Assembly: GCF_040545335.1 (NCBI RefSeq)
Contig: NZ_JBEPLU010000001.1
Span: 1,550,001 to 1,614,000, forward strand
Reading direction: 5' to 3'
Source of the DNA: Phenylobacterium koreense
GTDB taxonomy: Bacteria; Pseudomonadota; Alphaproteobacteria; Caulobacterales; Caulobacteraceae
Length of the DNA stretch: 64,000 nucleotides
Shown here: positions 8,327-17,595 of the stretch, one piece after another
Layout of the letters: each line of letters opens with the position of its first letter
Position numbering within the stretch: position 1 is the first letter of the stretch
The notes under the pieces: generated by a model
Told to the model about the DNA's origin: nothing
Database searches by the model: none
The model's input: only the letters and a program-made list of their open reading frames with translations
Translations under genes and position numbers: made by a program

Positions 8327-8791
8327 CTAGGCGGCGACCTGGATGTCAGGCGGCAGGATCGCGTCGAGGGCCAGCAGCGAAACGATGCCGGTGTCCGTGG
8401 TCATGACGCCTGTAACGTAGGAGGTCGATTCCGGGCTGCCGACTTCCGGCGGCGGCTGGATCAGGCCCTCGGTCACAGTGAGGATGTCGGAGACCGCGTC
8501 CACGACAAGGCCCATCTGCGCCTCGCCGATCTGGGCCACCACCACCACCGAGGAGGCGCTGGGGTTGGCCATGCCAAGGCCCAGGCGCGCGCCCAGGTCG
8601 ATGACCGGCAGGATCGCCCCGCGGAGGTTCATCATGCCGAGCACGTGCGGCGGCGCGTGCGGCAGCGGGGTCGCCGCGGTCCAGCCGCGGATTTCACGCA
8701 CAGCCATGATGTCGATCGCGTAGGCCTGCTCGCCAATACGGACCGAGATCAGCTCGGCGCCTGGCTTGGGGATACGAGAAGCGGTTTCCAT
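8327..8791 (-). CDS. cheW: Chemotaxis adaptor CheW
   Basis: 154 residues starting METASRI. The ATG overlaps the upstream receptor's TGA (ATGA) and is preceded by GGGAGGAG; a slightly earlier in-frame ATG at 8806 actually overlaps that ribosome site and is rejected. The SH3-like CheW fold is seen in ISVRIGEQAYAIDIMAVREI, PHVLGMMNLRGAILPVIDL and VVDAVSDILTV. It couples receptors to the CheA kinase; no cheA lies in the window. Translationally coupled to the upstream receptor, with a second receptor 46 nt downstream. Confidence 0.93.
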   Translation of the reverse strand: METASRIPKPGAELISVRIGEQAYAIDIMAVREIRGWTAATPLPHAPPHVLGMMNLRGAILPVIDLGARLGLGMANPSASSVVVVAQIGEAQMGLVVDAVSDILTVTEGLIQPPPEVGSPESTSYVTGVMTTDTGIVSLLALDAILPPDIQVAA

Positions 8792-10704
8792 CAGAACTCC
8801 TCCCAATTGTCAGCATCGTCGACCGGCTCCAGCCTGCGGGCCGTGGCCGCGCCCGAGACGTAGCTGCGCCGGGCGGGCGAAGCGACGGGGCGATGCGCAG
8901 GCGCCGGTCGGCGTGCGACGATCGGGCGGTCGTTGTCCTGGCCGATCACGAACTGGCCGAGGAGGCGAGCGAGATCGTTGGCCTCGTTGGCGAGGGCGTG
9001 ACTGGCGGCGGTGGACTCTTCGACCATGGCCGCATTCTGCTGCGTGACCTGATCCATTTGATTAACAGCGGTGTTGACCTGGTGGAGGCCGACGGCCTGT
9101 TCCTGGGCGCTGGCGGCGATCTCGGTGACGGCGCTGTTGATCTCGGTCACCTGGTCGGCGATCCGTTGCAGAGCCTTGCCGGTTTCGGCGACCAATTCGA
9201 CGCCCTGGCCGACCTGGGCCGAGGAGGCGTTGATCAGGGTCTTGATCTCCTTGGCCGCTTCGGCCGAACGTTGGGCCAAGGCCCGCACTTCGGAGGCGAC
9301 GACGGCGAAGCCCTTGCCGGCATCGCCGGCGCGAGCCGCCTCGACCCCGGCGTTCAAGGCGAGCAGGTTGGTCTGGAAGGCGATTTCATCGATCACCCCG
9401 ATGATCTGCCCGATCTGCTTGGACGAATCCTCGATCTGACCCATGGCCGCGGTGGCGCGGGTGACGACGATAGCGCTGCGCTCGGCGTCGCCGCGCGCGG
9501 TTTCGACCACTTGGCGGGCGTGGTTGGCGCCGTCCGCCGTACGGCGGACCGTGGCGGTGATCTCATCGAGGGCTGCGGCCGTCTCTTCCAGGCTGGCGGC
9601 CTGCTGCTCGGTCCGGCGCGAAAGGTCGTCGGCTGCGTCGCTGATCTCATCGGCGCCTGAGCGCATGGTGGCGGTGTTGCCGGCGATCACCCGCATGGCT
9701 TCCTGCAAGGTGGCCAGGGCGGCGTTGAAGTCGGTCTTCAACTGCTCGGCCTTCGCGTGGAAGGTCGCCGTGATGCGATGGGTCAGGTCCCCTTGGGCCA
9801 GTTTGCCCAGAGCCTCGGCGAGAGCGCCGATGGCGATGGCGTCGGCCGCGGCCTCCCGGGCCTTCTCTTCCTCGCGCGCCTGGCGTTCAGCCTCAGCGCC
9901 GGCACGTTCGTCGGCCGCTCGAGCTTCAACTCGCAGCTTCTCGATGGCCGCTTCCTTGAAGCTGAGAACCGCCTTGGCCATCTGGCCGATCTCATCCCGG
10001 CGACCCAGGGCCGGCACGTCGACCGTATTGTCGCCGCCGGCCAGACGGCCCATGACGTGGGTCATCTGCGCCACCGGAGAGGCTATGGCGCGGGAGAGAG
10101 CCCAGGCCATGAACGCCGCCACCAGCATCGCCAGCGCGCTGCCGCCGATAAGCGTGATCTTCGCCTGGCCCATGGCCTGCTGCTGACTGGCCCAACGCTT
10201 GGCGACCAGCCCCTGCTGGGCGTCGAGCATTTCGGTATGAATCTCGCGAATCTTGGTCAGTCGCTCGGAGACCAGGGCGGCGCGGGCCTGTTCGGCCGTT
10301 TCCGGATTGCGCATCAGCGCGATAGTCTCGTTGGTCTCCGTCCGCCATTCGGCGACCGCCGCCTTCAGGCGGAGGCCGCGCTCGCGTTGCTCCGGCCGGG
10401 TCGTGCGGCCGAGGAAGTCCTCCAGGTGCTTGTCCGCCGCTTGGCCGTGGCGTTCATAGTTCTCCAGGAATGTTTCGGCGCCCGTAGCGACGAAACCGCG
10501 CTCCGCGTTCTGCTGTTCGACAATGTCGGCGAGGACGCCCTGCACGTCCTCGATATTCCGATAGCTTACATTGTTCGCCTTCGCCGCCTCGAGCGCGGAG
10601 CCGAGACTCACGAACACCAGACCGGAAGCCAGCGCGAACACCGCCAGGATCACTGCGAAGGCCGCAGTGAGCTTGGCCGGAATACGCACATTACTGAAAC
10701 TCAT
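8791..10704 (-). CDS. mcp: Methyl-accepting chemotaxis protein with CHASE3-like sensor
   Basis: 637 residues. TM1 (about 13-33), an all-helical periplasmic region (about 40-185) with [20 protein letters not shown] and [18 protein letters not shown] typical of CHASE3/four-helix-bundle sensors, TM2, HAMP, and a cytoplasmic signalling domain almost identical in its hairpin to the other receptor of the operon. C-terminus NWEEF is a CheR/CheB-docking-type pentapeptide. First gene of the operon; its upstream region (10705-10938) should hold the promoter. Confidence 0.92.
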   Translation of the reverse strand: MSFSNVRIPAKLTAAFAVILAVFALASGLVFVSLGSALEAAKANNVSYRNIEDVQGVLADIVEQQNAERGFVATGAETFLENYERHGQAADKHLEDFLGRTTRPEQRERGLRLKAAVAEWRTETNETIALMRNPETAEQARAALVSERLTKIREIHTEMLDAQQGLVAKRWASQQQAMGQAKITLIGGSALAMLVAAFMAWALSRAIASPVAQMTHVMGRLAGGDNTVDVPALGRRDEIGQMAKAVLSFKEAAIEKLRVEARAADERAGAEAERQAREEEKAREAAADAIAIGALAEALGKLAQGDLTHRITATFHAKAEQLKTDFNAALATLQEAMRVIAGNTATMRSGADEISDAADDLSRRTEQQAASLEETAAALDEITATVRRTADGANHARQVVETARGDAERSAIVVTRATAAMGQIEDSSKQIGQIIGVIDEIAFQTNLLALNAGVEAARAGDAGKGFAVVASEVRALAQRSAEAAKEIKTLINASSAQVGQGVELVAETGKALQRIADQVTEINSAVTEIAASAQEQAVGLHQVNTAVNQMDQVTQQNAAMVEESTAASHALANEANDLARLLGQFVIGQDNDRPIVARRPAPAHRPVASPARRSYVSGAATARRLEPVDDADNWEEF

Positions 10705-10764
10705 GGAAGACGCCCCAAAACTAGTAAGCCGCTCAACTCTTAAATTGCACCGCTTTCTGCTCTG

Positions 10765-10778
10765 TTAATCGTGATTAA
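10765..10778. promoter_or_regulatory. Palindrome TTAATC-GT-GATTAA upstream of chemotaxis operon
   Basis: A perfect inverted repeat 61 bp upstream of the first receptor's start codon. It resembles, but does not match, the CtrA consensus TTAA-N7-TTAA: the spacing between the two TTAA words is 6. Caulobacter chemotaxis operons are cell-cycle controlled, so a CtrA-like or other regulator site is possible. Weak evidence. Confidence 0.3.
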
Positions 10779-10938
10779 TAAGGCCGGCGCAGATTGTCGC
10801 ACCCCGCCATCATGCTTGGTATTACTTTGTTTGAACTAAGAACTACTGGATGAGCGAGCCTTCGCCACCACCAGCCATACCGGCTGGCGCCGCCGCGTGC
10901 GGCGCGCTACCGATGAAGCGCCGCCAAGGAGGATGCCG

Positions 10939-11682
10939 ATGTCAGACCGCGCCCAACTGGCCAGGGCCATCGAGCAGGCCCGGCGGATCGTGGTGTTTAC
11001 CGGGGCGGGCATTTCCACCGAGTCGGGCATACCCGACTTCCGCAGCGCCGGCGGCGTCTGGAGTCGAATGAAGCCGATCTACTTCCAGGAATTCGTCGCC
11101 GACGAGGATCGGCGGCGGGAGGCCTGGCGACGGATATTCTCAGGCTCGGCGGGCTGGACCGGCGCCGCTCCGAACGACGGCCATACTGCCGTCGCCAAGC
11201 TGGTGGCCGACGGTAGGGCCCACGCGGTGATCACCCAGAATGTCGATAACCTGCACCAGGAATCAGGCGTGCCTGGCGACAAGGTCATCGAACTGCATGG
11301 CAATGCGCACTACGCCCGTTGCCTGACGTGCGGCCAGCGGCATGAGTTCGCCGAATTTCGCGACGGCTTCCTGGAGCGGGGCGAAATACCGGCCTGCCGC
11401 GTCTGCGGCGGGCTGGTGAAATCGGCCACCATCTCCTTCGGCCAATCCATGCCGCAGGCCGAAATGGACCGGGCCGAGGCTGCGACGCTCGACTGCGACC
11501 TCTTCCTCGTACTCGGCTCGTCCCTGGTGGTCTATCCGGCCGCGGGGTTTCCCCTGTTGGCCAAGCGCAACGGCGCCATACTGGCCATCGTCAATCGCGA
11601 GGCGACTGACCTGGACCCCTATGCCGACATCGTCCTGCACGACGAGATCGGCCCGGTAATGCGCGAGGTCCTGAATCTCTAG
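10939..11682 (+). CDS. cobB: NAD-dependent protein deacylase, SIR2 family (CobB-like)
   Basis: 247 residues. Start ATG 10939 (MSDRAQL), 7 nt from AAGGAGG; the ATG at 10933 is too close to it. NAD-binding GAGISTESGIPDFR, catalytic QNVDNLHQESG with His in ELHGNAH, a zinc site CLTCGQ...CRVCGG and LVLGSSLVVYPAA: a complete sirtuin core. It would remove acyl groups from lysines in the cytoplasm. The 3' end overlaps the convergent zinc-ribbon gene by 4 nt. Confidence 0.92.
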   Translation: MSDRAQLARAIEQARRIVVFTGAGISTESGIPDFRSAGGVWSRMKPIYFQEFVADEDRRREAWRRIFSGSAGWTGAAPNDGHTAVAKLVADGRAHAVITQNVDNLHQESGVPGDKVIELHGNAHYARCLTCGQRHEFAEFRDGFLERGEIPACRVCGGLVKSATISFGQSMPQAEMDRAEAATLDCDLFLVLGSSLVVYPAAGFPLLAKRNGAILAIVNREATDLDPYADIVLHDEIGPVMREVLNL

Positions 11683-11963
11683 GCGTTGGGCCGTTTCACG
11701 GGGCGCGCTCGCAGCCGGGCCGGCGGCGGCTCGGCGCGGAAATCGCCGGCGGTCCCGAGCTTGGCGTTGCAGGAGGGACAACGGATGACGGCCTCGTCCC
11801 CCAACGCCTCGTCGATGAAAATCCCCGCCCCGCAGGGTTTGCACTTCCAGTCGAACTGCGGCGCAGGCGGGGGCTCGGGCGGCTTCTTCACCACCTCCGG
11901 AACCACCACCTTGGGCGGGTTCTTGAGTGAAAGTATCGGGCGGCGTTTCGGCTCGTCGCTCAT
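11679..11963 (-). CDS. Small zinc-ribbon-like protein
   Basis: 94 residues: basic/proline-rich N-terminus (VVVPEVVKKPPEPPPAPQ), then WKCKPCGAGIFIDEALGDEA and IRCPSCNAKLGT, two CxxC pairs forming a rubredoxin-like zinc ribbon, and a basic tail. Function unknown; short zinc-ribbon proteins of this kind may bind nucleic acid or protein partners. The ribosome site is weak. Convergent with the sirtuin gene. Confidence 0.62.
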   Translation of the reverse strand: MSDEPKRRPILSLKNPPKVVVPEVVKKPPEPPPAPQFDWKCKPCGAGIFIDEALGDEAVIRCPSCNAKLGTAGDFRAEPPPARLRARPVKRPNA

Positions 11964-12239
11964 GATCGGGAGAACTTGAGGCGCTTGTAACGAAGGCGGA
12001 CTTTAGGCACGCGGCAGCTTTTCCCTTGTCCGGCCAGGAGTTGCAACATCAAAGCGGCCCGTCAGGCCGCGTCATCTCGGCCCTGGTCGCACGCGAGAAC
12101 CCTCTCGCCGCAGATCGCTGTTCGTGACAGCTTAAGGTGTTTCGAGCTTAAAGGGTTGACTGGCCGTCCAGACCTCAGGCGCACGACGAAGGCGCAGGAC
12201 ATACGGACCGCCGAAAAGGACGCATTCGGGGAGAAACCG
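11964..12239. other. Intergenic region upstream of PPIase-like lipoprotein gene
   Basis: 276 bp without a supportable gene. Contains a short hairpin GCGGCC-cgtca-GGCCGC at 12054-12070 and a TTGACT near 12156 that could be a -35 element for the lipoprotein gene. Nothing else recognised. Confidence 0.3.
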
Positions 12240-13172
12240 ATGAGACTGAACTGGACTCGTGGCGCAGCGCTGCTGGCCTGCATCGCCATGAGCGGTTGCG
12301 GCATGATCGGCGGGTCGAAGAAGGCCCCCGCAGGACAGGTCGTGGCCACAGTGAACGGTGAGGAAATCACCATCACCGAGCTCAATCGCGAGATGGGGGG
12401 CGCCTCACCGGCCGATCCGCAGCAGCGCAAGGCGATGGAACAAGCCGCGCTGCAGAACATCGTCACGCGCAAGCTCCTCGCCCAGACGGCCAAGGAGCAG
12501 AAGCTCGACAAGACTCCTGTCTACGCTCAGCAGGAGGCCCAGGCCAAGGAGGGGCTGCTGGTCGGCGCCCTGCAACGCAAGATCGCCTCGACGATCACCA
12601 ACCCGACCCGGGCCGACGCCGAGAAGTTCGTCTCCGATCACCCCAACATGTTCGCCCAGCGGCGCGTGATGGTGGTCGATCAGGTCATCTTCGGAAAGAT
12701 CGACCAGAAGCTGATGGAAGAGTTCAAGCCGCTGACCACCCTTGAGCAGATCGAGGCCGTGCTCACCCGCGAGAGCATCGACTTCCAGCGCACGACCACC
12801 GTGCTGGATACGCTCAACGCGCCGGAAGGCCTCACCGACACGCTGATGAAGCTGCCAGCCGGCGAGATCTTCATCTTCCCCCGCGGCAACGCGGTGTTCG
12901 CCAACCAGATCCGCGAGAACCGGGTCATGCCTTTCGTCGGCGATCGAGCCATCACCTACGCCCAGGCCGGCCTGAAGCAGAAGCGCACACAGGAAGCCCT
13001 GGCCAAGCAGATCGAGGCCATCCGCAAGGGCGCCGAGGACAAGGTCACCTACAACGACAAGTACAAGCCCGAGAAGCCCAAGCCCGGCGCCGCGCCCGCG
13101 GCCAAGGCGGCGCCGGCGGCTGCGGCTCCATCCGCCCCGGCGGCCTCGGCTCCGCCTGCGCCCAACACCTGA
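12240..13172 (+). CDS. Peptidyl-prolyl isomerase-like lipoprotein (EpsD/SurA-N type)
   Basis: 310 residues from ATG 12240, chosen because it starts a lipoprotein signal peptide (MRLNWTRGAALLACIAMSGC, lipobox MSGC). The next region VVATVNGEEITITELNREMG begins a SurA-like N-terminal chaperone domain, followed by a parvulin-like stretch in the manner of EpsD-family PPIases, and a Lys/Ala/Pro-rich C-tail. Probably a periplasmic membrane-tethered folding factor. EpsD proteins usually sit in exopolysaccharide clusters; none is near. A strong terminator follows. Confidence 0.72.
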   Translation: MRLNWTRGAALLACIAMSGCGMIGGSKKAPAGQVVATVNGEEITITELNREMGGASPADPQQRKAMEQAALQNIVTRKLLAQTAKEQKLDKTPVYAQQEAQAKEGLLVGALQRKIASTITNPTRADAEKFVSDHPNMFAQRRVMVVDQVIFGKIDQKLMEEFKPLTTLEQIEAVLTRESIDFQRTTTVLDTLNAPEGLTDTLMKLPAGEIFIFPRGNAVFANQIRENRVMPFVGDRAITYAQAGLKQKRTQEALAKQIEAIRKGAEDKVTYNDKYKPEKPKPGAAPAAKAAPAAAAPSAPAASAPPAPNT

Positions 13173-13201
13173 GGCCTGGGTCCATTCCAGTTCGGTTGAA
13201 G

Positions 13202-13229
13202 GCGTGGCGGGCGACCGCCACGCTTTTTT
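13202..13229 (+). terminator. Rho-independent terminator after PPIase-like gene
   Basis: Perfect 9-bp stem GCGTGGCGG / CCGCCACGC with GCGA tetraloop followed by six T, 30 bp after the stop codon. Confidence 0.9.
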
Positions 13230-13297
13230 CATGCGCTTGGCGCGCGAGCGGTGCGGCCGAGGGCCGCCGCCATTCAGTTCCGTGATGTCGGAAAGGA

Positions 13298-13373
13298 TGG
13301 TGCCGCTTACAGGACTCGAACCTGTGACCCCCTCATTACGAATGAGGTGCTCTACCAGCTGAGCTAAAGCGGC
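13298..13373 (-). tRNA. tRNA-Thr (anticodon CGT)
   Basis: The minus strand gives a 76-nt cloverleaf beginning GCCGCTTTAGCTCAG and ending in an encoded CCA. Anticodon loop TTCGTAA within stem CCTCA/TGAGG gives anticodon CGT (codon ACG). T-arm CAGGTTCGAGTCCTG is complete. Confidence 0.95.
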
Positions 13374-13416
13374 CTGGCATCGCTCTCGCCCGCCTTACGG
13401 CGAAGCGAGGGAGCGC

Positions 13417-14940
13417 CTACTTAGCGACTCTCGGGCCGCTCGCCAAGCGCCGCCTTCCGGAAGCACGACGTTCTCCGCCTCTTGGGGCCGGCGGAGGGGG
13501 CAAATCTTCGTCCTCATAGAGCTCGTCGGCGATCTCGTAGGGGACCGCCTCGGCCTCATGCGCTTCGACGAAAGGCGCGGGCTCATAGGACATCGGCAGC
13601 TCGGGAAGCGCCCCCAGGGCGCGTTCGCGCCGCTCGTGCCGCGGATGGATCAGTTCGCCGGTCTCGGCGAAACTCACCACCAGCCGCGCCCAGTCGGCGG
13701 GCTCGTAGGCGAAGGCTCGCCCCTCGGGGTCCAGATCCGACCAGTCGGGCTCCTGCTCGGCGGCGCCAGCCTGAGCCATCCACATCCGCGCCTCGTCCGG
13801 CTGGCCGGCCACGAAGGCCACCCGGGCGAACAACGCTGCGGTCCTGGCGGTGACCGGCTCGGCCTCCAGCGCCTTCACCGCTTGCTGTGCGCCGCTTGAG
13901 TCGCCGGCCACGAGAGCCTGTTCGACCATCAGGATGCGGCTCTCTCGCGCGCCGGGATTCAGCGCGGCCAGATGGCGCAACCGATCGGCGCGCTGGCGCG
14001 GCGTTTCGGTGGTCTTCAAATCGCGATAGGCCAGCCATAAGGCCGGATGCGGCGCGGCCTTCCAGGCGGTCTCCAGGCCTTGAGCAGCGCGGCCGGCCTT
14101 TCCGTCGGCGGCGAGCAGGCGCGCGGCCATCACCACGCCCGGCGCAAAGGTCGGCTGCAACTTGGCGGCCTCCGCCGCAAGGTCCAGCGCCTGCGCGCGC
14201 CGTTTCGGATCGGCGTCGCCCTCGAACTGGGCCGCGGAGGCGGCCAGCAAAGCCGCTCGCGCCCGATCGGCGATGATCGGCGAGACGATCTTGCGGTCGA
14301 GGGCGCTCTTGGCCAGCTCGCGTGCGCCATCCCAGTCAGCCACATCGAGCCGCGCCTCCAGCAGGGCGAGCCAGGCCCAGCGCCCGGTCCGCGGCAAGGC
14401 ATAGGCCTGCTCGGCGTGAGAGGCGGCGCCCGCGACATCGCCACGGCTCAGCGCGAGCTGCATCAGCCCCTTGTGGCCGGCCAGCCGCATGTCGGGCAGC
14501 GCCAGCATGGCCGTATAGGCCGCCTGGGCTGCGGCGGCGTCACCCGCAGCCTCGGCCGCCTGGGCCGCAAGCACCCGCGCCAGGCCCGGCGCCTCGTCGG
14601 CGAGATCGGCCGCTTTCAGAGCCAGGCGTCGCGCCTCCGAACCGTCACCTGCAGCCGCAGCCACGAAGCCGCGGGTCAGCACCTCGTTGGCCTGCCGGCG
14701 CTTGGCCTCCGCCCTCGCCCGCTCCGCCCGGCGCGGCGCCTCGGCCGCCCAGAGCAGCAGCCGCCACAGCATCATCGCAGACAGCGCCAGCAGGAGGGTG
14801 ATCAGCACGAAGGCCGCCGCGGTCATGTCCGCCCGCCAGCCCAACCACTCGACCGTCGCGTGGCCGGGCTCGCCGGTCACCGCCAGGATGGCCGTGGCGA
14901 GCGCCGCCACCAGGAAGATGATCAGGGCAGCGCGAATCAT
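13417..14940 (-). CDS. hemY: HemY-type heme biosynthesis-associated membrane protein
   Basis: 507 residues: two N-terminal TM helices (about 3-22 and 40-62) enclosing the HemY_N pattern GEPGHATVEWLGWRADMT, then alanine-rich TPR-like repeats (about 80-400) and an acidic/proline-rich C-tail. This is the proteobacterial HemY of the hemCDXY cluster, not the protoporphyrinogen oxidase of the same name in Bacillus. Exact role unproven. Its start overlaps the end of the mitofilin-like gene by 4 nt; last gene of the hemC-hemD-mitofilin-hemY operon. Confidence 0.88.
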   Translation of the reverse strand: MIRAALIIFLVAALATAILAVTGEPGHATVEWLGWRADMTAAAFVLITLLLALSAMMLWRLLLWAAEAPRRAERARAEAKRRQANEVLTRGFVAAAAGDGSEARRLALKAADLADEAPGLARVLAAQAAEAAGDAAAAQAAYTAMLALPDMRLAGHKGLMQLALSRGDVAGAASHAEQAYALPRTGRWAWLALLEARLDVADWDGARELAKSALDRKIVSPIIADRARAALLAASAAQFEGDADPKRRAQALDLAAEAAKLQPTFAPGVVMAARLLAADGKAGRAAQGLETAWKAAPHPALWLAYRDLKTTETPRQRADRLRHLAALNPGARESRILMVEQALVAGDSSGAQQAVKALEAEPVTARTAALFARVAFVAGQPDEARMWMAQAGAAEQEPDWSDLDPEGRAFAYEPADWARLVVSFAETGELIHPRHERRERALGALPELPMSYEPAPFVEAHEAEAVPYEIADELYEDEDLPPPPAPRGGERRASGRRRLASGPRVAK

Positions 14941-15779
14941 CCAGCGCTCCGCGCCAGATCCCCCAGCGCCTGGTCACGCAGGCGGCTGATCTCACGGTCG
15001 ATCTTCGCGCGCCGTTCAGCCCGATCCCGCCAGGGCGCCAGGGCGTCCTGGGCGCTAGGCGGAAGCGCCTCGAGCGTGGCCAGCGCCGCCACGATGTCTC
15101 CGTCTTCCACCTGACGCTCGGCCCGGGCCAGCACGGCGTCGGCGCTCGAACCGGGCACGTCGCCGATCCGTCGCAAGGCCACGACCCGCGAGAGCGCATA
15201 GGTGATCCGAGCCATGATCCCGGCCCCTTCTCCAGGCGCCCGCGCGGCCGAAGCCGCCCGCGCCGCATAGTCGGGGAAGCTGGCGGCCAGCGCCCAGCGA
15301 CTGGGCGCGCCGCGCTCGGCGTCGACGGTCAGGGCGCGCAGGTCCAGCGATGGTGCTACAGCCGCCAGCGCCTTGACCTCCTGGGCGAAGGGCCGCGATC
15401 CCTGCGCGGCCTGCATCAGGACGCCGGCAGCCAGGGTCGAGGCGGCGGCGGAGTTCAGTCGCGCGCGGTCGGCTTCGAGCACCTCCAGGCGCTGGGCCAT
15501 GGCTGCGTCGGGCGCCGGCGGCGCGGCTTCCACGGGCGCCGGTGCGGACGTCGCGGGCGCTTCAGGCAGCGCCGCGGGGGGAGCAAAGGTTTCGACTGAC
15601 AGAGCTGGCGCCATCCCCGTCCGGGGCTTGGTCGGGTAGAGCTGCGGGCCGAAATTCGCCAGGGCGTATCCGCCAGCCAGGCACGCCAGACCGAACAGCA
15701 CCACCGCGCCGACCCCGAGGCCTCTCCGGCGACGGCTGTAGGCGCCCGGATCGCGTGGTGCGGATAGCTGGTCGCTCAT
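14937..15779 (-). CDS. Alphaproteobacterial mitofilin (Mic60)-like protein
   Basis: 280 residues. Short cytoplasmic N-terminus, one TM helix (about 21-45, VGAVVLFGLACLAGGYALAN), an Ala/Pro-rich periplasmic linker, a helical region and the C-terminal block GSSADAVLARAERQVEDGDI with AALATLEALPPSAQDALAPW. That C-terminal block resembles the mitofilin signature of COG4223 proteins, bacterial relatives of the MICOS subunit Mic60, which lie beside hemD/hemY in alphaproteobacteria. Shorter than many homologues. Overlaps both hemD and hemY by 4 nt, so co-translated with heme genes. Confidence 0.7.
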   Translation of the reverse strand: MSDQLSAPRDPGAYSRRRRGLGVGAVVLFGLACLAGGYALANFGPQLYPTKPRTGMAPALSVETFAPPAALPEAPATSAPAPVEAAPPAPDAAMAQRLEVLEADRARLNSAAASTLAAGVLMQAAQGSRPFAQEVKALAAVAPSLDLRALTVDAERGAPSRWALAASFPDYAARAASAARAPGEGAGIMARITYALSRVVALRRIGDVPGSSADAVLARAERQVEDGDIVAALATLEALPPSAQDALAPWRDRAERRAKIDREISRLRDQALGDLARSAG

Positions 15780-16477
15780 GGTTGACGGTCTATCAGATTC
15801 AGCAGCGCGGCTTCGAGCGGAAAGGGCGATGACAGCCTGGCCGCAGCCGTGGTCCCCAGCAACGGCGCCAGGGCGGCCTGCGACATGGCCAGCAATCTCA
15901 GATGAGGTTGCGGCTGAGCCTCGAGCACGGCCGCAAGCGCCTTGCCGCCCTTGGGTGAATGGACCAGGGCGACGTCAACGTCCGAAAGCGCCGCCATCTG
16001 TTCGGCGGAAAGCGCGACCGGCACGGTTTCGTAGAGCGCCTGGGCGCGAACTTCGACATCAGCCCGGGCCAGCGCTCCGGCCAGGTCTCCCGCCAGCTCG
16101 GCCGCGCCCGGATGCAGGACAAGGCCGCCGATCTCACCGCGTCGGGCGGCGATGCCTTCGGCCAGCGCGGCCACATCACCGTCCGTGGAGAGTATACGCC
16201 GGAACCCCGCAACCTTGGCGGCCTGGGCGGTGGCCGCGCCCACGGCGAAGACCTGCAGGTCCCGCACGGCGCTCAGGCCCGCAAAGGCGCGCACGCCGTT
16301 GGCGCTGGTGAAGGCCAGCGCCTTTACCCCGGCCAGATCGACCTCGGCGTCTGCGAGCGACCGAACTTCGAGCAGGGGAGCGACGAACGGTTCGTGCCCC
16401 CGCTCGCGCACGCGGGCGGCGGTGGCGTCGGCGCCAGGCTGGGCGCGGGTGATCCAGATCTTCTGCGGGCGGGGCAT
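15776..16477 (-). CDS. hemD: Uroporphyrinogen-III synthase
   Basis: 233 residues, two-lobed HemD pattern: N-terminal ITRAQPGADATAARVRERGH, FTSANGVRAF in the first lobe and DVALVHSPKGGKAL in the second. Closes and isomerises hydroxymethylbilane to uroporphyrinogen III. Sequence divergence is normal for HemD; the hemC neighbour (71-nt gap) makes the call firm. Its 3' end overlaps the mitofilin-like gene. Confidence 0.9.
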   Translation of the reverse strand: MPRPQKIWITRAQPGADATAARVRERGHEPFVAPLLEVRSLADAEVDLAGVKALAFTSANGVRAFAGLSAVRDLQVFAVGAATAQAAKVAGFRRILSTDGDVAALAEGIAARRGEIGGLVLHPGAAELAGDLAGALARADVEVRAQALYETVPVALSAEQMAALSDVDVALVHSPKGGKALAAVLEAQPQPHLRLLAMSQAALAPLLGTTAAARLSSPFPLEAALLNLIDRQP

Positions 16478-16548
16478 AGGAGAACGATCAAGCGTGACAG
16501 TTCATGACCCTGACGATGTACGGGCCTGGAATCAACGCCCCGCCACGG

Positions 16549-17517
16549 CTATTCCGGCGGGAGGATCAGTTCGCCGCCCTCGGCCTTGACCGCTTCGCCC
16601 AGGGAGAAGCCCAGGGCGCGGGCCGCCTCCTGCGGATCGGCCGCGGAGGAGAGCTCGGTCGAACCTTCATGCCTGAATCGGTGCGCGCCGTCGGCCGACA
16701 GTGCCTCGACGATCAGATGCAGGGATCCGTTGGCCAAGCGCGCATGGGCCCCGATCGCCGTCTTGCAGGACCCTTCCAGCGCCGTCAGGGCGCCACGCTC
16801 GGCGGCGACGGCCACGGCGGTCGGCCTGTGCCGGATAGCCTCCAGCCATGGGGCGCCAATGTCCGAGACCCGGGTCTCGATGGCCAGCGCGCCCTGGCCC
16901 GGGGCCGGTGGGCATTCCACGGGGTCCAGCAGGCTCTGGGGCAGTTCGCCCAGGCCCAGGCGCTTGAGGCCCGAGAGCGCCAGCAGAATGCCATCGGCTT
17001 CGCCCGCCGCCAGCTTGGCCAGGCGCGTGTCCACGTTCCCCCGCAGCATCTGCACGTCAAGGTCCGGGCGGCGATGCAGAGCCTGGGCCTGGCGCCGCAG
17101 CGAGGCGGTGCCGAGGATCGCGCCCTGCGGCAAATCTTCCAGCCGCTCTACCTTGTGGCTGAGGAAGGCGTCCCGCGGGTCCTCCCGCTCGGGGATGGCC
17201 GCAATGCAGAGGCCGTCCGGCAGTATGGCCGGCATGTCCTTCATCGAGTGCACCGCACAGTCGATGGCGCCGGAGAGCAGCGCCTCCTCGATCTCCTTGG
17301 TAAACAGGCCCTTGCCGCCGATTTCCAGCAGCCGGCGGTCCTGCACCCGGTCGCCGGTCGTGGTGATGACGATCAGTGGCGCGACAGCCTCGACCTCCTT
17401 CGGGTCGTTCGGGTCGGCCCCGAGCGCGGCCGCGATGCGGCGCTGGACCATGCCGCTTTGGGCCAGGGAAAGCTTGGAGCCGCGGGCTCCGATCCGGACG
17501 GGCGGTTGCGTGGGCAC
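16549..17517 (-). CDS. hemC: Hydroxymethylbilane synthase (porphobilinogen deaminase)
   Basis: 322 residues. N-terminal [13 protein letters not shown], catalytic and substrate-binding TTTGDRVQD and [17 protein letters not shown], and the dipyrromethane-cofactor cysteine in [13 protein letters not shown] (about C251). Polymerises four porphobilinogens into hydroxymethylbilane in the cytosol. First gene of the heme operon, divergent from tsaD with only 78 bp between the starts, so the two promoters are packed closely. Confidence 0.96.
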   Translation of the reverse strand: MPTQPPVRIGARGSKLSLAQSGMVQRRIAAALGADPNDPKEVEAVAPLIVITTTGDRVQDRRLLEIGGKGLFTKEIEEALLSGAIDCAVHSMKDMPAILPDGLCIAAIPEREDPRDAFLSHKVERLEDLPQGAILGTASLRRQAQALHRRPDLDVQMLRGNVDTRLAKLAAGEADGILLALSGLKRLGLGELPQSLLDPVECPPAPGQGALAIETRVSDIGAPWLEAIRHRPTAVAVAAERGALTALEGSCKTAIGAHARLANGSLHLIVEALSADGAHRFRHEGSTELSSAADPQEAARALGFSLGEAVKAEGGELILPPE

Positions 17518-17595
17518 GACGCGCAGTCTACCTCGGCGTTAATGGAGGCTCCGGCCTATAGGACCAGGCAGCAAGCCGCAACTGCGGGAGATCCC

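Noticed and set aside
16504..17595. N-terminal extension of the tsaD frame by about 360 codons
   Set aside because: This part is antisense to hemC; TsaD homology begins at [17 protein letters not shown], preceded by a TTG and ribosome site.
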